DNA of 64,000 nucleotides from Kibdelosporangium aridum (GTDB taxonomy: Bacteria > Actinomycetota > Actinomycetes > Mycobacteriales > Pseudonocardiaceae). The stretch lies in contig NZ_FWXV01000003.1 in the NCBI RefSeq assembly GCF_900176515.1, positions 868,001-932,000 of the forward strand, in the 5' to 3' direction. The notes under the pieces were generated by a model that searched no databases, had not been told where the DNA came from, and was given only the letters and a program-made list of their open reading frames with translations. Made by a program: the position numbers and the translations under genes. Of the stretch, positions 1 to 7,338 are shown one piece after another; position 1 is the first letter of the stretch; each line of letters begins with the position of its first letter.

Positions 1-1
1 C

Positions 2-334
2 GTGTACGAGGTCGGCGAAGAGCCGGATCCCAGGTTCTCACTGGCCAACGAGCGCACCTTCCTGGCGTGGCTGCGGACGTCGATCGCGCTGATGGCCGCC
101 GGGATCGGCTTCGCCGCGCTCGGCCCGACGGGCAACGCGCTGGACCTGGCCGTGTCCTGTGCGCTGCTGGCGACCGGGATCACGTGCAGTCTCAGCGCGT
201 TCCAGCACTGGATGGCGTGTGAGCGGGCGCTGCGCCTCAGCGAGCCACTCCCCTCGCCGTGGATGGCCGCGATCCTTGGCGTCGGCCTCGCCGTCACCGG
301 AGTCCTGGCCGCGATCTTGGTGCTCCGCCGATGA
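2..334 (+). CDS. DUF202 (YidH-like) membrane protein
   Basis: This is a 110-residue protein of the DUF202/YidH family, small inner-membrane proteins of unknown biochemical role. The family hallmark is visible at about residues 14-26 (SLANERTFLAWLRT), followed by three hydrophobic segments at roughly 28-48, 50-70 and 88-107. The GTG at base 2 puts the motif at the expected distance from the N-terminus. The window edge means an earlier start cannot be excluded. The stop overlaps the next ATG (ATGA), so it is translationally coupled to a second DUF202 gene. The function is not known. Confidence 0.75.
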   Translation: MYEVGEEPDPRFSLANERTFLAWLRTSIALMAAGIGFAALGPTGNALDLAVSCALLATGITCSLSAFQHWMACERALRLSEPLPSPWMAAILGVGLAVTGVLAAILVLRR

Positions 335-666
335 GGCCGATGAGACGCCAGCCGTGGGATCCCGGCCTGCAGGTCGAACGCACCGCCCTGGCGTGGATGC
401 GGACGTGCCTGTCGCTGATCGTGGTCGCCTTGATCGCGTTCCGCTTCGCCGCACATGAGAGCCTCGCGCTGGCGCTCGGCCTCGGTGCGATCGTCGTCCC
501 GCTGGCGTTGCTAGCGCTCTGGCTGGCGTGGCGCCGCTTCCGTGCCAGCAGCGCCAGACTGGCCGAAGGCAGGCGTTTGCCGGACGCGTTGCTGCCGGTC
601 ACGATGGCGATCGTGACCACGCTGACCGGCGTCCTTGGATTTGTCTACGTCGTACTGGAGCGCTAA
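331..666 (+). CDS. second DUF202 membrane protein
   Basis: This 111-residue protein is a paralogue of the preceding gene. It carries the DUF202 motif near residues 10-24 (GLQVERTALAWMRT) and three membrane segments. The ATG at 331 overlaps the upstream stop in an ATGA arrangement, so the two are almost certainly one transcript and may form a hetero-oligomer (inference). Its TAA overlaps the stop of the convergent methyltransferase gene. Tandem YidH-type pairs are common in actinomycetes. No function is established. Confidence 0.8.
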   Translation: MRPMRRQPWDPGLQVERTALAWMRTCLSLIVVALIAFRFAAHESLALALGLGAIVVPLALLALWLAWRRFRASSARLAEGRRLPDALLPVTMAIVTTLTGVLGFVYVVLER

Positions 667-1382
667 CGACGGCCGAGGGCGTGCAACCGCGCGGCGACGT
701 CCAGCAGCGGTGATGTGGTCGAAGCGGCGAGTTCCAGCTGGGCGAGCGCCTCGGCGGCGCCGGGATTGCTGTCCAGCACCGAGCCGGGCACCAGGTCGGA
801 GAACACGCCGTGGCCCTGGACCAGCTCGACCTTGAGGCCGCCGTCGACGAGCAGCTGGTTCAGTCCGGTGATGTCGTACCGGCGGGACAGGGTCTCCTCG
901 ACCAGCTGCCCGGCCGGGTCGTCCAGCAGCCTGCGGGCTTCGACGATCCGCCCGCTGATCGCCCGGTGCAGGATCGCGGCGTAGCGGTTCGCGACGAGCA
1001 CCGACACCAGCCCGCCGGGGGCGGTGGCTTCGGCCATCGCGGCGATCGTGGTCTTGGGGTCGTCCACCACCTCGAGCACGCCGTGCCCGAGCACCAGGTC
1101 GACCGACCCGGCCGGGATGAGCTGGGCCAGGGCGTCACTGTCGCCCTGCAGCGCGGTGATCGAGTCCACCACGCCGGCCTCCTGCGCTCGCCGGTGCAGC
1201 GTGGCCAGCGCGTTCGGGCTCGGGTCGACCACGGTCACGGCACAGCCGGCCGCGGCGAGCGGAACGGCCCACACGCCACTGCCGCCACCCACATCCAGCA
1301 CCCGCGGCGGCTCGCCCGCGCGGCGGTCACGCGCTGCAGCCAGCTCGGCGTAGAGCACGCGGCGCACGGCATCTGGTCGCAT
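663..1382 (-). CDS. class I SAM-dependent methyltransferase
   Basis: The 239-residue product has a Rossmann SAM-binding core. The glycine motif RVLDVGGGSGVWAVPLA lies at about residues 27-43, an acidic strand end VVDPS near 52, and the motif IV region DLVLGHGVLEVVDDP near 95-110. The C-terminal half resembles CmoA/UbiE-like enzymes, but no motif identifies the substrate. It ends 3'-to-3' against the DUF202 pair with overlapping stop codons and is divergent from the ParA-like gene. The substrate is unknown. Confidence 0.8.
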   Translation of the reverse strand: MRPDAVRRVLYAELAAARDRRAGEPPRVLDVGGGSGVWAVPLAAAGCAVTVVDPSPNALATLHRRAQEAGVVDSITALQGDSDALAQLIPAGSVDLVLGHGVLEVVDDPKTTIAAMAEATAPGGLVSVLVANRYAAILHRAISGRIVEARRLLDDPAGQLVEETLSRRYDITGLNQLLVDGGLKVELVQGHGVFSDLVPGSVLDSNPGAAEALAQLELAASTTSPLLDVAARLHALGRR

Positions 1383-1464
1383 GTTCGAAACCCTAAACGG
1401 TGGTCATGGCCTTGGTGGACGGGACCCGAGACGGAGACGGTCAGTAGACCGTAGGCTTCTGCGA

Positions 1465-2313
1465 GTGCAGACGGTCGCAGTACTGAGCCTCAAGGGCGGA
1501 GTCGGCAAAACGACGGTAGTGCTCGGCCTGGCGTCGGCCGCCTTGCGGCGTGGCGCACGGACCCTGGTTGTCGACCTGGACCCGCAGTGCAACGCCACCG
1601 CGACGCTGGACCCCGAGGAGACCGGGACGACTCTGGCCAACGTGCTGGAGAGCCCCCGGTTGCCGGTGGTCAAGTCGGCGATCGCGGCCAGTGCGTGGGG
1701 TGAGGGGGTGGATGTGCTGGTGGGCTCCGAGGACGTTGAGGAGCTCAACCATCCGAACCCCGGAGCACGCCGTCTCGGCAACCTCGGTCGCGCGCTGCAA
1801 GAGGTCAACAAGTACATCGAAGACGGTGAGCTGCCGTACGAGCTGGTGCTCCTCGACTGCCCGCCGTCACTCGGACGGCTGACTCGCTCCGCGCTCGTCG
1901 CCGCGGGCGGCGCGCTGTTGGTCACGGAGCCGACGCTGTACGCCGTGTCCGGCGCGCAGCGTGCGTTCGACGCCATCGCAGAGACGCGTGAGCAGTACAA
2001 CCCCGATCTGACGACCTTGGGTGTCGTGGTCAACCGCGTGCGGCCACGCTCGTATGAGCACCAGTTCCGCATCCAGGAGTTGCGTGAGCACTTCGGCTCG
2101 CTCGTACTGCCCGTAGCCCTGCCCGACCGTCTCGCCGTGCAACAGGCACAGGGCGCATGCATGCCCATTCACCAATGGGGGACGCCAGGCGCCCGTGAGG
2201 TCGCGTTGGCGTTCAACCTCGTGCTGGCGCGCGTGCTGCGGTCAGGACGACGCGGACGGCACCACGAGTTCGCGTGGCCCGAGAGCGACGGCGACGAAGC
2301 GGCTGATGCCTGA
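1465..2313 (+). CDS. ParA/Soj-like P-loop ATPase
   Basis: This is a ParA-family ATPase of 282 residues when started at GTG 1465, which places the deviant Walker A motif (LKGGVGKTT) at residues 8-16 as usual for Soj/MinD proteins. The Walker A' region VVDLDPQCNATATLD and the VLLDCPP strand are visible. No parB or parS-like gene is adjacent, so it is probably not the chromosomal segregation ParA but one of the orphan ParA ATPases common in actinomycetes. Its TGA overlaps the ATG of the downstream DNA glycosylase by 8 bases, so the two are co-translated. Confidence 0.8.
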   Translation: MQTVAVLSLKGGVGKTTVVLGLASAALRRGARTLVVDLDPQCNATATLDPEETGTTLANVLESPRLPVVKSAIAASAWGEGVDVLVGSEDVEELNHPNPGARRLGNLGRALQEVNKYIEDGELPYELVLLDCPPSLGRLTRSALVAAGGALLVTEPTLYAVSGAQRAFDAIAETREQYNPDLTTLGVVVNRVRPRSYEHQFRIQELREHFGSLVLPVALPDRLAVQQAQGACMPIHQWGTPGAREVALAFNLVLARVLRSGRRGRHHEFAWPESDGDEAADA

Positions 2314-3130
2314 AGGCGACACGGTCTTCCAAGCCGGCCACAAGCTGAGACAAGCACTGGCCGGGCAGGTGCTGGTTCGCGGTGAGCTACGTCACCCTCG
2401 TCTGTCGACGCATGACCTCGCGGGGCGGACGGTGGTCGGCGTGCGCACCGTCGGCAAGCACATCTTCATCCGGTTCGACAACGGCGTGAGCTTCCACAAC
2501 CACTTGCTCATGGACGGTGGATGGCACTTCGGCCGTCCAGGCGCGCGCTGGCGTTCGCCCGCGCACCAAGTGCGGGCTGTGCTCACCAACTCGACGGCTG
2601 AGGCGATCGGTGTCCGCCTGCACCAGATGCAATTGTTGGCCACTGACAAGGAAAACGTGGTCGTCGGGCACCTCGGACCGGACCTGCTCGATCCATCGTG
2701 GACAGACGAGCACACCCGGCGCGCCGAACAAGCACTGGCCGCCGACCCGGCCCGCGAGATCGGCATCGCCCTGTTGGACCAGCGGGTGATGGCGGGCATC
2801 GGAAACGTCTACAAGGCAGAGGTTTGCTTCCTGCTCGGCGTGTCACCGTGGGCACCGGTATCCGGAGTGGACGTCTCACGCGCGGTGTCGATCAGCCGAG
2901 ATGTGTTGACGCGCAACGCTTTGAGCCCTCGGCGCAACACCACAGGGTCCGCTGTGCGGGGACGGGAGCTGTGGGTCTACGAGCAGACCCGGCGCGGCTG
3001 CCTGAAGTGCGGCGGCCGGATCAAGGTCGCCGACCAAGGCAGCGGGCTGGAGGTGCGCAGGACGTGGTACTGCCCGGCCTGCCAGCCGCCGCCACAAAAT
3101 TCGTTGCCGCCCACCGGCCACTCGACATAA
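2306..3130 (+). CDS. nei: Fpg/Nei-family DNA glycosylase
   Basis: This 274-residue bifunctional glycosylase/AP lyase of base-excision repair begins MPEGDTV, with catalytic Pro2-Glu3 directly after the start. That fixes ATG 2306 as the initiator and points to the Nei (endonuclease VIII) branch rather than Fpg, which starts MPELPE. A helix-two-turn-helix region (LLDQRVMAGIGNVYKAE) lies near 155-170. A C-terminal zinc finger (CLKC then YCPACQ) closes the protein. It probably removes oxidised pyrimidines. It overlaps the ParA-like gene and probably shares its transcript. Confidence 0.88.
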   Translation: MPEGDTVFQAGHKLRQALAGQVLVRGELRHPRLSTHDLAGRTVVGVRTVGKHIFIRFDNGVSFHNHLLMDGGWHFGRPGARWRSPAHQVRAVLTNSTAEAIGVRLHQMQLLATDKENVVVGHLGPDLLDPSWTDEHTRRAEQALAADPAREIGIALLDQRVMAGIGNVYKAEVCFLLGVSPWAPVSGVDVSRAVSISRDVLTRNALSPRRNTTGSAVRGRELWVYEQTRRGCLKCGGRIKVADQGSGLEVRRTWYCPACQPPPQNSLPPTGHST

Positions 3131-3148
3131 GTTGGATGTACACGAGAG

Positions 3149-3211
3149 AGGAGGTGGTCCAAAGTTGTATACCAACAGGACACGTGAGGTGGCTGTCCGC
3201 TAAGGACCACC
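3149..3211 (+). promoter_or_regulatory. structured leader-like element sequestering an extended Shine-Dalgarno
   Basis: GGTGGTCC (3153-3160) pairs perfectly with GGACCACC (3204-3211). Two small stems fit inside this closing helix: GTTG/CAAC (3164-3167 with 3173-3176) and GGACA/TGTCC (3178-3182 with 3194-3198). Together they could form a three-way junction. The 5' strand belongs to AGGAGGTGGTCC, which differs at one base from the full complement of the 16S rRNA 3' end, while the 3' strand AAGGACCACC resembles that 16S end. The arrangement suggests a self-masking ribosome site. Its role is inferred only from the pairing. Confidence 0.4.
3165..3203 (+). CDS. possible 12-codon leader ORF
   Basis: A TTG codon at 3165 lies ten bases after AGGAGG and opens a 12-codon frame (M-Y-T-N-R-T-R-E-V-A-V-R) ending in TAA at 3201. 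The frame lies entirely inside the closing stem of the structured element, and the stop immediately precedes the distal stem strand. That is the geometry of a translated leader. No gene follows on this strand, so it does not look like a conventional attenuator. The peptide is too short to identify. Confidence 0.3.
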   Translation: MYTNRTREVAVR

Positions 3212-3338
3212 ACAGGCTCCAGCCGGCCGGCGAACACGGCAGACGCTGGTCTTCCAGCGCCGTTGACGCGGGCGTGTGGTCGGCGAATCCACAACAGCCA
3301 CCGGCCCTCGGGGTTTCCGGGAGAAGTCCAATCCCGGA

Positions 3339-3358
3339 CCTTGTGCACCAGCACAAGG
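3339..3358. other. 8-bp tetraloop hairpin
   Basis: CCTTGTGC and GCACAAGG pair perfectly around an ACCA loop. A GC palindrome (3363-3373) followed by TTTCTC lies just downstream, so the pair could end a short plus-strand transcript from the leader element. It could equally be internal structure of a small RNA. Confidence 0.4.
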
Positions 3359-3435
3359 AGTCACCCCGGGGGTTTCTCACTCTGGCGAACCATGCTCGGT
3401 TGCTTCGCAACCTCGCCGGGTCGCTCGCCGTATCT

Positions 3436-3455
3436 TCTGGGGGACGACCCCCAGA
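3436..3455. terminator. bidirectional hairpin near the operon 3' end
   Basis: TCTGGGGG and CCCCCAGA form a perfect 8-bp stem around an ACGA loop, followed by a C-run. It lies 66 bp beyond the stop of the minus-strand operon ending at 3521. It resembles the intergenic hairpins of the type CTGGGGG-loop-CCCCCAG that recur in many actinomycete genomes. It lacks a U-tract, as is common in these genomes. Confidence 0.5.
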
Positions 3456-3520
3456 CCCCCGACGCCTCGGCGCTCATTATCGCGTCGTAGGGACGCCGTT
3501 CGAGCCGCGCCAGGGCATTC

Positions 3521-4435
3521 TTATCGCGCATTGAGCAACGCTTCGGCCACGTAGAGGTCCTGCAGGGCGATGCCGGAGCTGTCGAAGACCGTGATGTCGT
3601 CGTCCGCAAGGCGTCCTTCGGCTTTTCCAGTCAGCACGTCGCCCAGCGCGGTCAGCCGTGTGCGGTCCGCGACGTGCTGCATCTCGCCGATTTCGGCCGA
3701 CTGCGAAGGCAGGTCGCAGAACAGCCGGGCATTCGCCAGTAGTTCGGGCGGAAGTTCCTGCTTGCCGCGGGCGTCCGATCCCATGCTCGCCACGTGCGTT
3801 CCCGGCCGCACCCAGTCGGACTCGAACAGCGGAGCGCGAGCAGTCGTAGCAGTGACGATGATGTCGGCTTGACGACACGCATCGTGTGCCGTGCTCAACT
3901 GGCCCTTAAGTCCCTTTTGTGACAGTAGTTCCACGAATCGCTCGCCTCGATCAGCCGACCGGGCAACGACATGAACCGTCTCCAGGGCACGAACCTTGCT
4001 CACCGCCACACATTCGTAGAGCGCCTGGTTCCCGGTTCCGAAGATGGCGAGCGTTGTGGCATCCCGCCGCGCGAGGACGTCCGCGGCCACCGCGTCGGCC
4101 GCGGCGGTGCGGAAGGCGTTGACCGTCCCCGCTTCGATGGTCGCGGCGATTCGCCCGGTTTCCTGGTCGAAGAGCAGAATGATCGAGTTGTGCCGTGGCA
4201 TGCCTTTGGCCTCGTTGCCGGGCCAGAAGCTGCCGACCTTCACGCCGGCGAGGCGATCCGAGGCCGCTGATTTGACTGTGAAGCGGTTGCCGGGCTCTGA
4301 TCCGTGACCGAGGACGACCGGGAAGGTCTGCGCGTCGGTCGCGGCGATCAGCGCGTCACGGGCCGCTGCGAACGCCATCTCCTCAGTGATCAGCGCGGCG
4401 GACTCCGTCTCGGAGAGAAAACGCATCTTCACCAT
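3521..4435 (-). CDS. ornithine cyclodeaminase/mu-crystallin family protein
   Basis: This protein of about 304 residues belongs to the NAD(P)-dependent ornithine cyclodeaminase/alanine dehydrogenase/ketimine reductase family. The Rossmann motif is seen as AIFGTGNQALYECVA near residue 130, and the substrate-side lysine region as FTVKSAA near 53. Members deaminate or reduce imines of small amino acids, and the exact substrate is not readable. It is the last gene of a three-gene operon and its start overlaps the stop of the D-threonine-aldolase-like gene. ATG 4435 is chosen; GTG 4432 and ATG 4426 are alternatives. Confidence 0.82.
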   Translation of the reverse strand: MVKMRFLSETESAALITEEMAFAAARDALIAATDAQTFPVVLGHGSEPGNRFTVKSAASDRLAGVKVGSFWPGNEAKGMPRHNSIILLFDQETGRIAATIEAGTVNAFRTAAADAVAADVLARRDATTLAIFGTGNQALYECVAVSKVRALETVHVVARSADRGERFVELLSQKGLKGQLSTAHDACRQADIIVTATTARAPLFESDWVRPGTHVASMGSDARGKQELPPELLANARLFCDLPSQSAEIGEMQHVADRTRLTALGDVLTGKAEGRLADDDITVFDSSGIALQDLYVAEALLNAR

Positions 4436-5535
4436 CCCCTGACGCGCGGCCACACGGCCTGGATCGCGCTAGAACTGTCGGTCACTTGGTATTGGTCATG
4501 TTGCGCGGCCGTAGCGCATGCGTGGTTGGGCAGGATCCGCAGGCGCGTGCCGACCGGAATGTCCGGGAGTTCGGCGGCACTTCCTGGCCGGATGGACAGG
4601 ATTCCGTGTTCCTGGCTGGCGTCGGTCATCAGCAAATCGTCGAGCAGGACGCCGTCGAGGTCGGCGACCAGGCCGTAGCCCTGATCCACTCGCTGGCGGG
4701 CGGTGCCGCGGTCGCGAGAGGTCGCCATCCAGCCGCCATCGGTCAGGATCCAGCCCTTGTCCGGACGATGACCGATCACGGTCGTGACCACCGTCATGGC
4801 GAGATCCTGGACATCGCATACGCCGATGCCCGCCATCACCAGGTCGAAGAACACGAAATTTCCCGCGCGCACCTCGGTCACGCCGGTCAAGTCCTGCGCG
4901 AAGTGCGCGGTCGGTGTGGATCCGACGCTTACCACCGGCGCCTGAAATCCTTCCGCACGCAGGAAATCCGCGACCTGGACGGCACAGCGGCGCTCGTTGT
5001 CCGCCGCCGCGACCAGTGCGGCGGGACTGTCGGCGAAGTACGACTCGCCTGCGTGGGTGAGCACTCCGCGTACCTCGCCGCCACCGTTGTGCAGCGTCCG
5101 CGCGATCTCGGCAGCGACGGGGTCACCCGGCGCGATGCCACCCCGGTGACCGTCGCAGTCGACCTCGATCAACGCCGGTATCCGGGCCCGGCCAACGGCA
5201 GCGGCCGGTGCCACGCTGTCCAGCAGCACAACGAGATCCACCCCGCGTTCGCGCAGGGTGACCACCCGGTCGAGCTTGTCCGGCGCTATGCCTACCGCGT
5301 AGAGGATGTCGGTGAAACCCGCGGCGGCGAAGGCTTCGGCCTCGGCGAGGGTCGATACGGTGATCGGACCGGCCTGGCCGTCGAACAGCATTCGAGCCAC
5401 CTCGACGCTTTTGGCGGTCTTGAGGTGCGGGCGAAGCGGGGTTTTCAGCCGACCGCGCAACCGCGCGATGTTCGCTTCGAGCTTTCCCTTGTCCAGAGCC
5501 AGAAATGGCGTCATGGGCGAACCGAGCGTGGTCAC
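4429..5535 (-). CDS. D-threonine aldolase-like PLP enzyme (DSD1 family)
   Basis: This is a 368-residue fold-III PLP enzyme of the alanine-racemase-like D-threonine aldolase/D-serine dehydratase family. The PLP lysine region RPHLKTAKS lies near residue 38. The C-terminal metal-binding His/Cys pair appears in PNHACATA near 335-342, as in zinc- or manganese-dependent members. These enzymes cleave or dehydrate D-beta-hydroxy amino acids. GTG 5535 is preferred because AGGAGG lies four bases upstream and the codon overlaps the regulator's TGA. It is co-transcribed with the OCD-like enzyme, which suggests a D-amino-acid degradation route. Confidence 0.83.
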   Translation of the reverse strand: MTTLGSPMTPFLALDKGKLEANIARLRGRLKTPLRPHLKTAKSVEVARMLFDGQAGPITVSTLAEAEAFAAAGFTDILYAVGIAPDKLDRVVTLRERGVDLVVLLDSVAPAAAVGRARIPALIEVDCDGHRGGIAPGDPVAAEIARTLHNGGGEVRGVLTHAGESYFADSPAALVAAADNERRCAVQVADFLRAEGFQAPVVSVGSTPTAHFAQDLTGVTEVRAGNFVFFDLVMAGIGVCDVQDLAMTVVTTVIGHRPDKGWILTDGGWMATSRDRGTARQRVDQGYGLVADLDGVLLDDLLMTDASQEHGILSIRPGSAAELPDIPVGTRLRILPNHACATAAQHDQYQVTDSSSAIQAVWPRVRGW

Positions 5536-6164
5536 GCTTCCTCCTTGCGGCATTCCGCGAGATCCGCGTACAGGCCCGATCGCGACATCCCCAGCCGTTC
5601 GGCGACCCGGGGGACGGCGTTGCGCACCGCGAACACCCCGCGTTCGTCGAGCGCCTTGATCAGCTCGAGCCGCTCGGTCCTGCTCAGTCCGCTCGCCAGC
5701 TTGCCTCTCGCCAGTTCTTCCTTGCGTACCAACGCATCGACCACGTCGGCGAAGTCGTCGGTGAACGTCGTGGACCCGACGTCGGCGGGCACGCCTCCGG
5801 CCAATGCGGACAGGATGTCGCCGGCCTGACGCAGTGCGGTCACGTCGATGTTGACGCAGAGCGCGCCGAAAACATGGCCGTTTTCGTCCCGCAGCGGCAT
5901 GGTCGACGACTTGACGACGCGACCAGCCGGAGTACGTGTGACGTAGTTCAAGTCGTTCTCCGCGTGGTCACCTTTGGCCAGAACAGCGAGCCCGATCTCG
6001 CTCAGGGCACCGCCGACCTGTCGCCCGGTCACCTGCCCGGCCACTGCCACGACCGACCGATCACCTTGCCGGTAGTCGTGCAGGACGACTTCACACGACG
6101 GGCCGAACGTCGCCGCCAAGCCCTCGATGACCGGCCGCAGCGCGGCCAAGATCGCATCCGACAC
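5532..6164 (-). CDS. YheO/DauR-like transcriptional regulator
   Basis: The 210-residue protein has an N-terminal YheO-type PAS-like domain (about residues 10-120, with GPSCEVVLHDY and LCVNIDVT) and a C-terminal helix-turn-helix (about 160-205, GVFAVRNAVPRVAERLGMS). The same architecture is found in DauR, the regulator of D-arginine use in Pseudomonas. GTG 6164 is preferred over an upstream frame opening because GAGG precedes it and the domain starts there. It heads the operon with the D-threonine-aldolase-like and OCD-like genes and probably controls it. Confidence 0.8.
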   Translation of the reverse strand: MSDAILAALRPVIEGLAATFGPSCEVVLHDYRQGDRSVVAVAGQVTGRQVGGALSEIGLAVLAKGDHAENDLNYVTRTPAGRVVKSSTMPLRDENGHVFGALCVNIDVTALRQAGDILSALAGGVPADVGSTTFTDDFADVVDALVRKEELARGKLASGLSRTERLELIKALDERGVFAVRNAVPRVAERLGMSRSGLYADLAECRKEEA

Positions 6165-6195
6165 GTACCTCAGCCTAGACCAAGTGTCCGAGAGT

Positions 6196-6210
6196 TGGAC
6201 GTTTCGTCCA
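6196..6210. promoter_or_regulatory. palindromic operator candidate between the D-amino-acid operon and pyrD
   Basis: TGGACG-TTT-CGTCCA is a perfect 6-bp inverted repeat in the 100-bp divergent region, 32 bp upstream of the regulator start. It is placed to be the binding site of the YheO/DauR-like regulator or part of a pyrD control site. Only the symmetry and position support it. Confidence 0.4.
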
Positions 6211-6264
6211 TCACATGCCGGAGGCGATGGGCGAGGTGTCTGGGCAGCAAGGCAGCATGTAGGC

Positions 6265-7293
6265 GTGTACAAGCTGATTCGACGGGGTCTGTTCCGGTTC
6301 GGCGGTGGGGACGCGGAGGTCGCGCATCATCGGACCACCGCGATCCTCGCGAAGGCCGCGCCGGTGCTCGGGCCGTTGGGGAAGGTGCTGACCGTTGACG
6401 CGCCGGTGACGGTGTTCGGCGTCCGGTTCCCCAACCCGGTCGGCCTGGCTGCCGGGATGGACAAGGACGGCACCGCCCTGCATGCCTGGCCCGCCTTGGG
6501 GTTCGGGTTCGTCGAAGTCGGCACGGTGACCGCGATCGCGCAGCCGGGCAACCCGAAGCCGCGGCTTTTCCGGCTAGTGGACAGCGAGGCCGTGATCAAC
6601 CGGATGGGCTTCAACAACTCCGGCGCCGACGCGCTCGCCAGCCGGTTGCTGGCCGGCCGCAAACCCAAGGTGCCGTTGGGGATCAGCATCGGCAAGTCAA
6701 AGGTCGTGCCGGTCGAGCAGGCTGTTGAGGACTACCGGAAGTCGTTGCGGGCGCTGTACCCGTACGGCGACTACTTCGCGGTGAATGTCAGTTCTCCCAA
6801 CACTCCTGGGCTTCGTGGCTTGCAGGACCGCTCGGCACTGAGTGAGCTGCTGGCCGAATTGACGTTGGAATGCAAGGCTTTGGCCGAGCGGGAACGGTCG
6901 GCACCCAGGCCGTTGCTGGTGAAGATCGCGCCGGATCTGACCGATGAGGCGATCGCGGAAGTCCTTGAGGTGTGCGACGAACACGGTGTCAGCGGCGTGA
7001 TCGCGACCAATACCACGCTCAGCCGCGAGGGCATCGCGCCTGCGGATCAGCACCTGGCCAGCGAGGCCGGTGGACTCAGTGGACGGCCGTTGACCGTGCG
7101 GGCGCGTGAGGTTGTCTCGTTCGTGCACAAGCAGACCGGCGGCAGTCTGCCGATCATCGGGGTCGGCGGGATCATGGACACCGACGACGCCGCGCGGATG
7201 TTCGACGCGGGCGCCAGCCTGGTTCAGCTCTACACCGGGTTCATCTACGGCGGGCCTGGGCTGGTGCGCAGGATCGGCCGGTCGCGTAGATGA
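6265..7293 (+). CDS. pyrD: dihydroorotate dehydrogenase (quinone), class 2
   Basis: This 342-residue enzyme oxidises dihydroorotate to orotate in pyrimidine synthesis, passing electrons to quinone at the membrane. Class 2 signatures are present: an N-terminal helix region (VYKLIRRGLF), FPNPVGLAAGMDKDG near residue 57, the catalytic-serine loop NVSSPNTPGLRGLQD near 175, and FMN phosphate loop residues IIGVGGI near 295. GTG 6265 is chosen because upstream codons read into the neighbouring promoter region. The convergent neighbour is a nucleobase permease, so synthesis and uptake of pyrimidines sit side by side. Confidence 0.93.
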   Translation: MYKLIRRGLFRFGGGDAEVAHHRTTAILAKAAPVLGPLGKVLTVDAPVTVFGVRFPNPVGLAAGMDKDGTALHAWPALGFGFVEVGTVTAIAQPGNPKPRLFRLVDSEAVINRMGFNNSGADALASRLLAGRKPKVPLGISIGKSKVVPVEQAVEDYRKSLRALYPYGDYFAVNVSSPNTPGLRGLQDRSALSELLAELTLECKALAERERSAPRPLLVKIAPDLTDEAIAEVLEVCDEHGVSGVIATNTTLSREGIAPADQHLASEAGGLSGRPLTVRAREVVSFVHKQTGGSLPIIGVGGIMDTDDAARMFDAGASLVQLYTGFIYGGPGLVRRIGRSRR

Positions 7294-7338
7294 CCGTACG
7301 TACAAATATTTGAGCCGTTCGAGTTACGGCCCATCTGA

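Larger units (their letters stand above)
3131..3520. other. 390-bp gene-free stretch rich in predicted RNA structure
   Basis: No convincing protein gene lies here. An open frame from ATG 3136 continues to about 3534, but it lacks a recognisable fold and runs through strong hairpins. Visible elements are an extended Shine-Dalgarno in a stem (3149-3211), a 12-codon ORF (3165-3203), a small stem (3317-3321 with 3333-3337), an 8-bp tetraloop hairpin (3339-3358), a GC palindrome (3363-3373), and an 8-bp tetraloop hairpin followed by a C-run (3436-3460). The stretch lies between a plus-strand gene and the 3' end of a minus-strand operon, so part may be bidirectional termination and part an independent small transcript. 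Confidence 0.6.

Noticed and set aside
3136..3534. Open frame from ATG 3136 as a protein gene
   Set aside because: It crosses several perfect hairpins, shows no fold or family pattern, and its 5' part is better explained by the structured leader.
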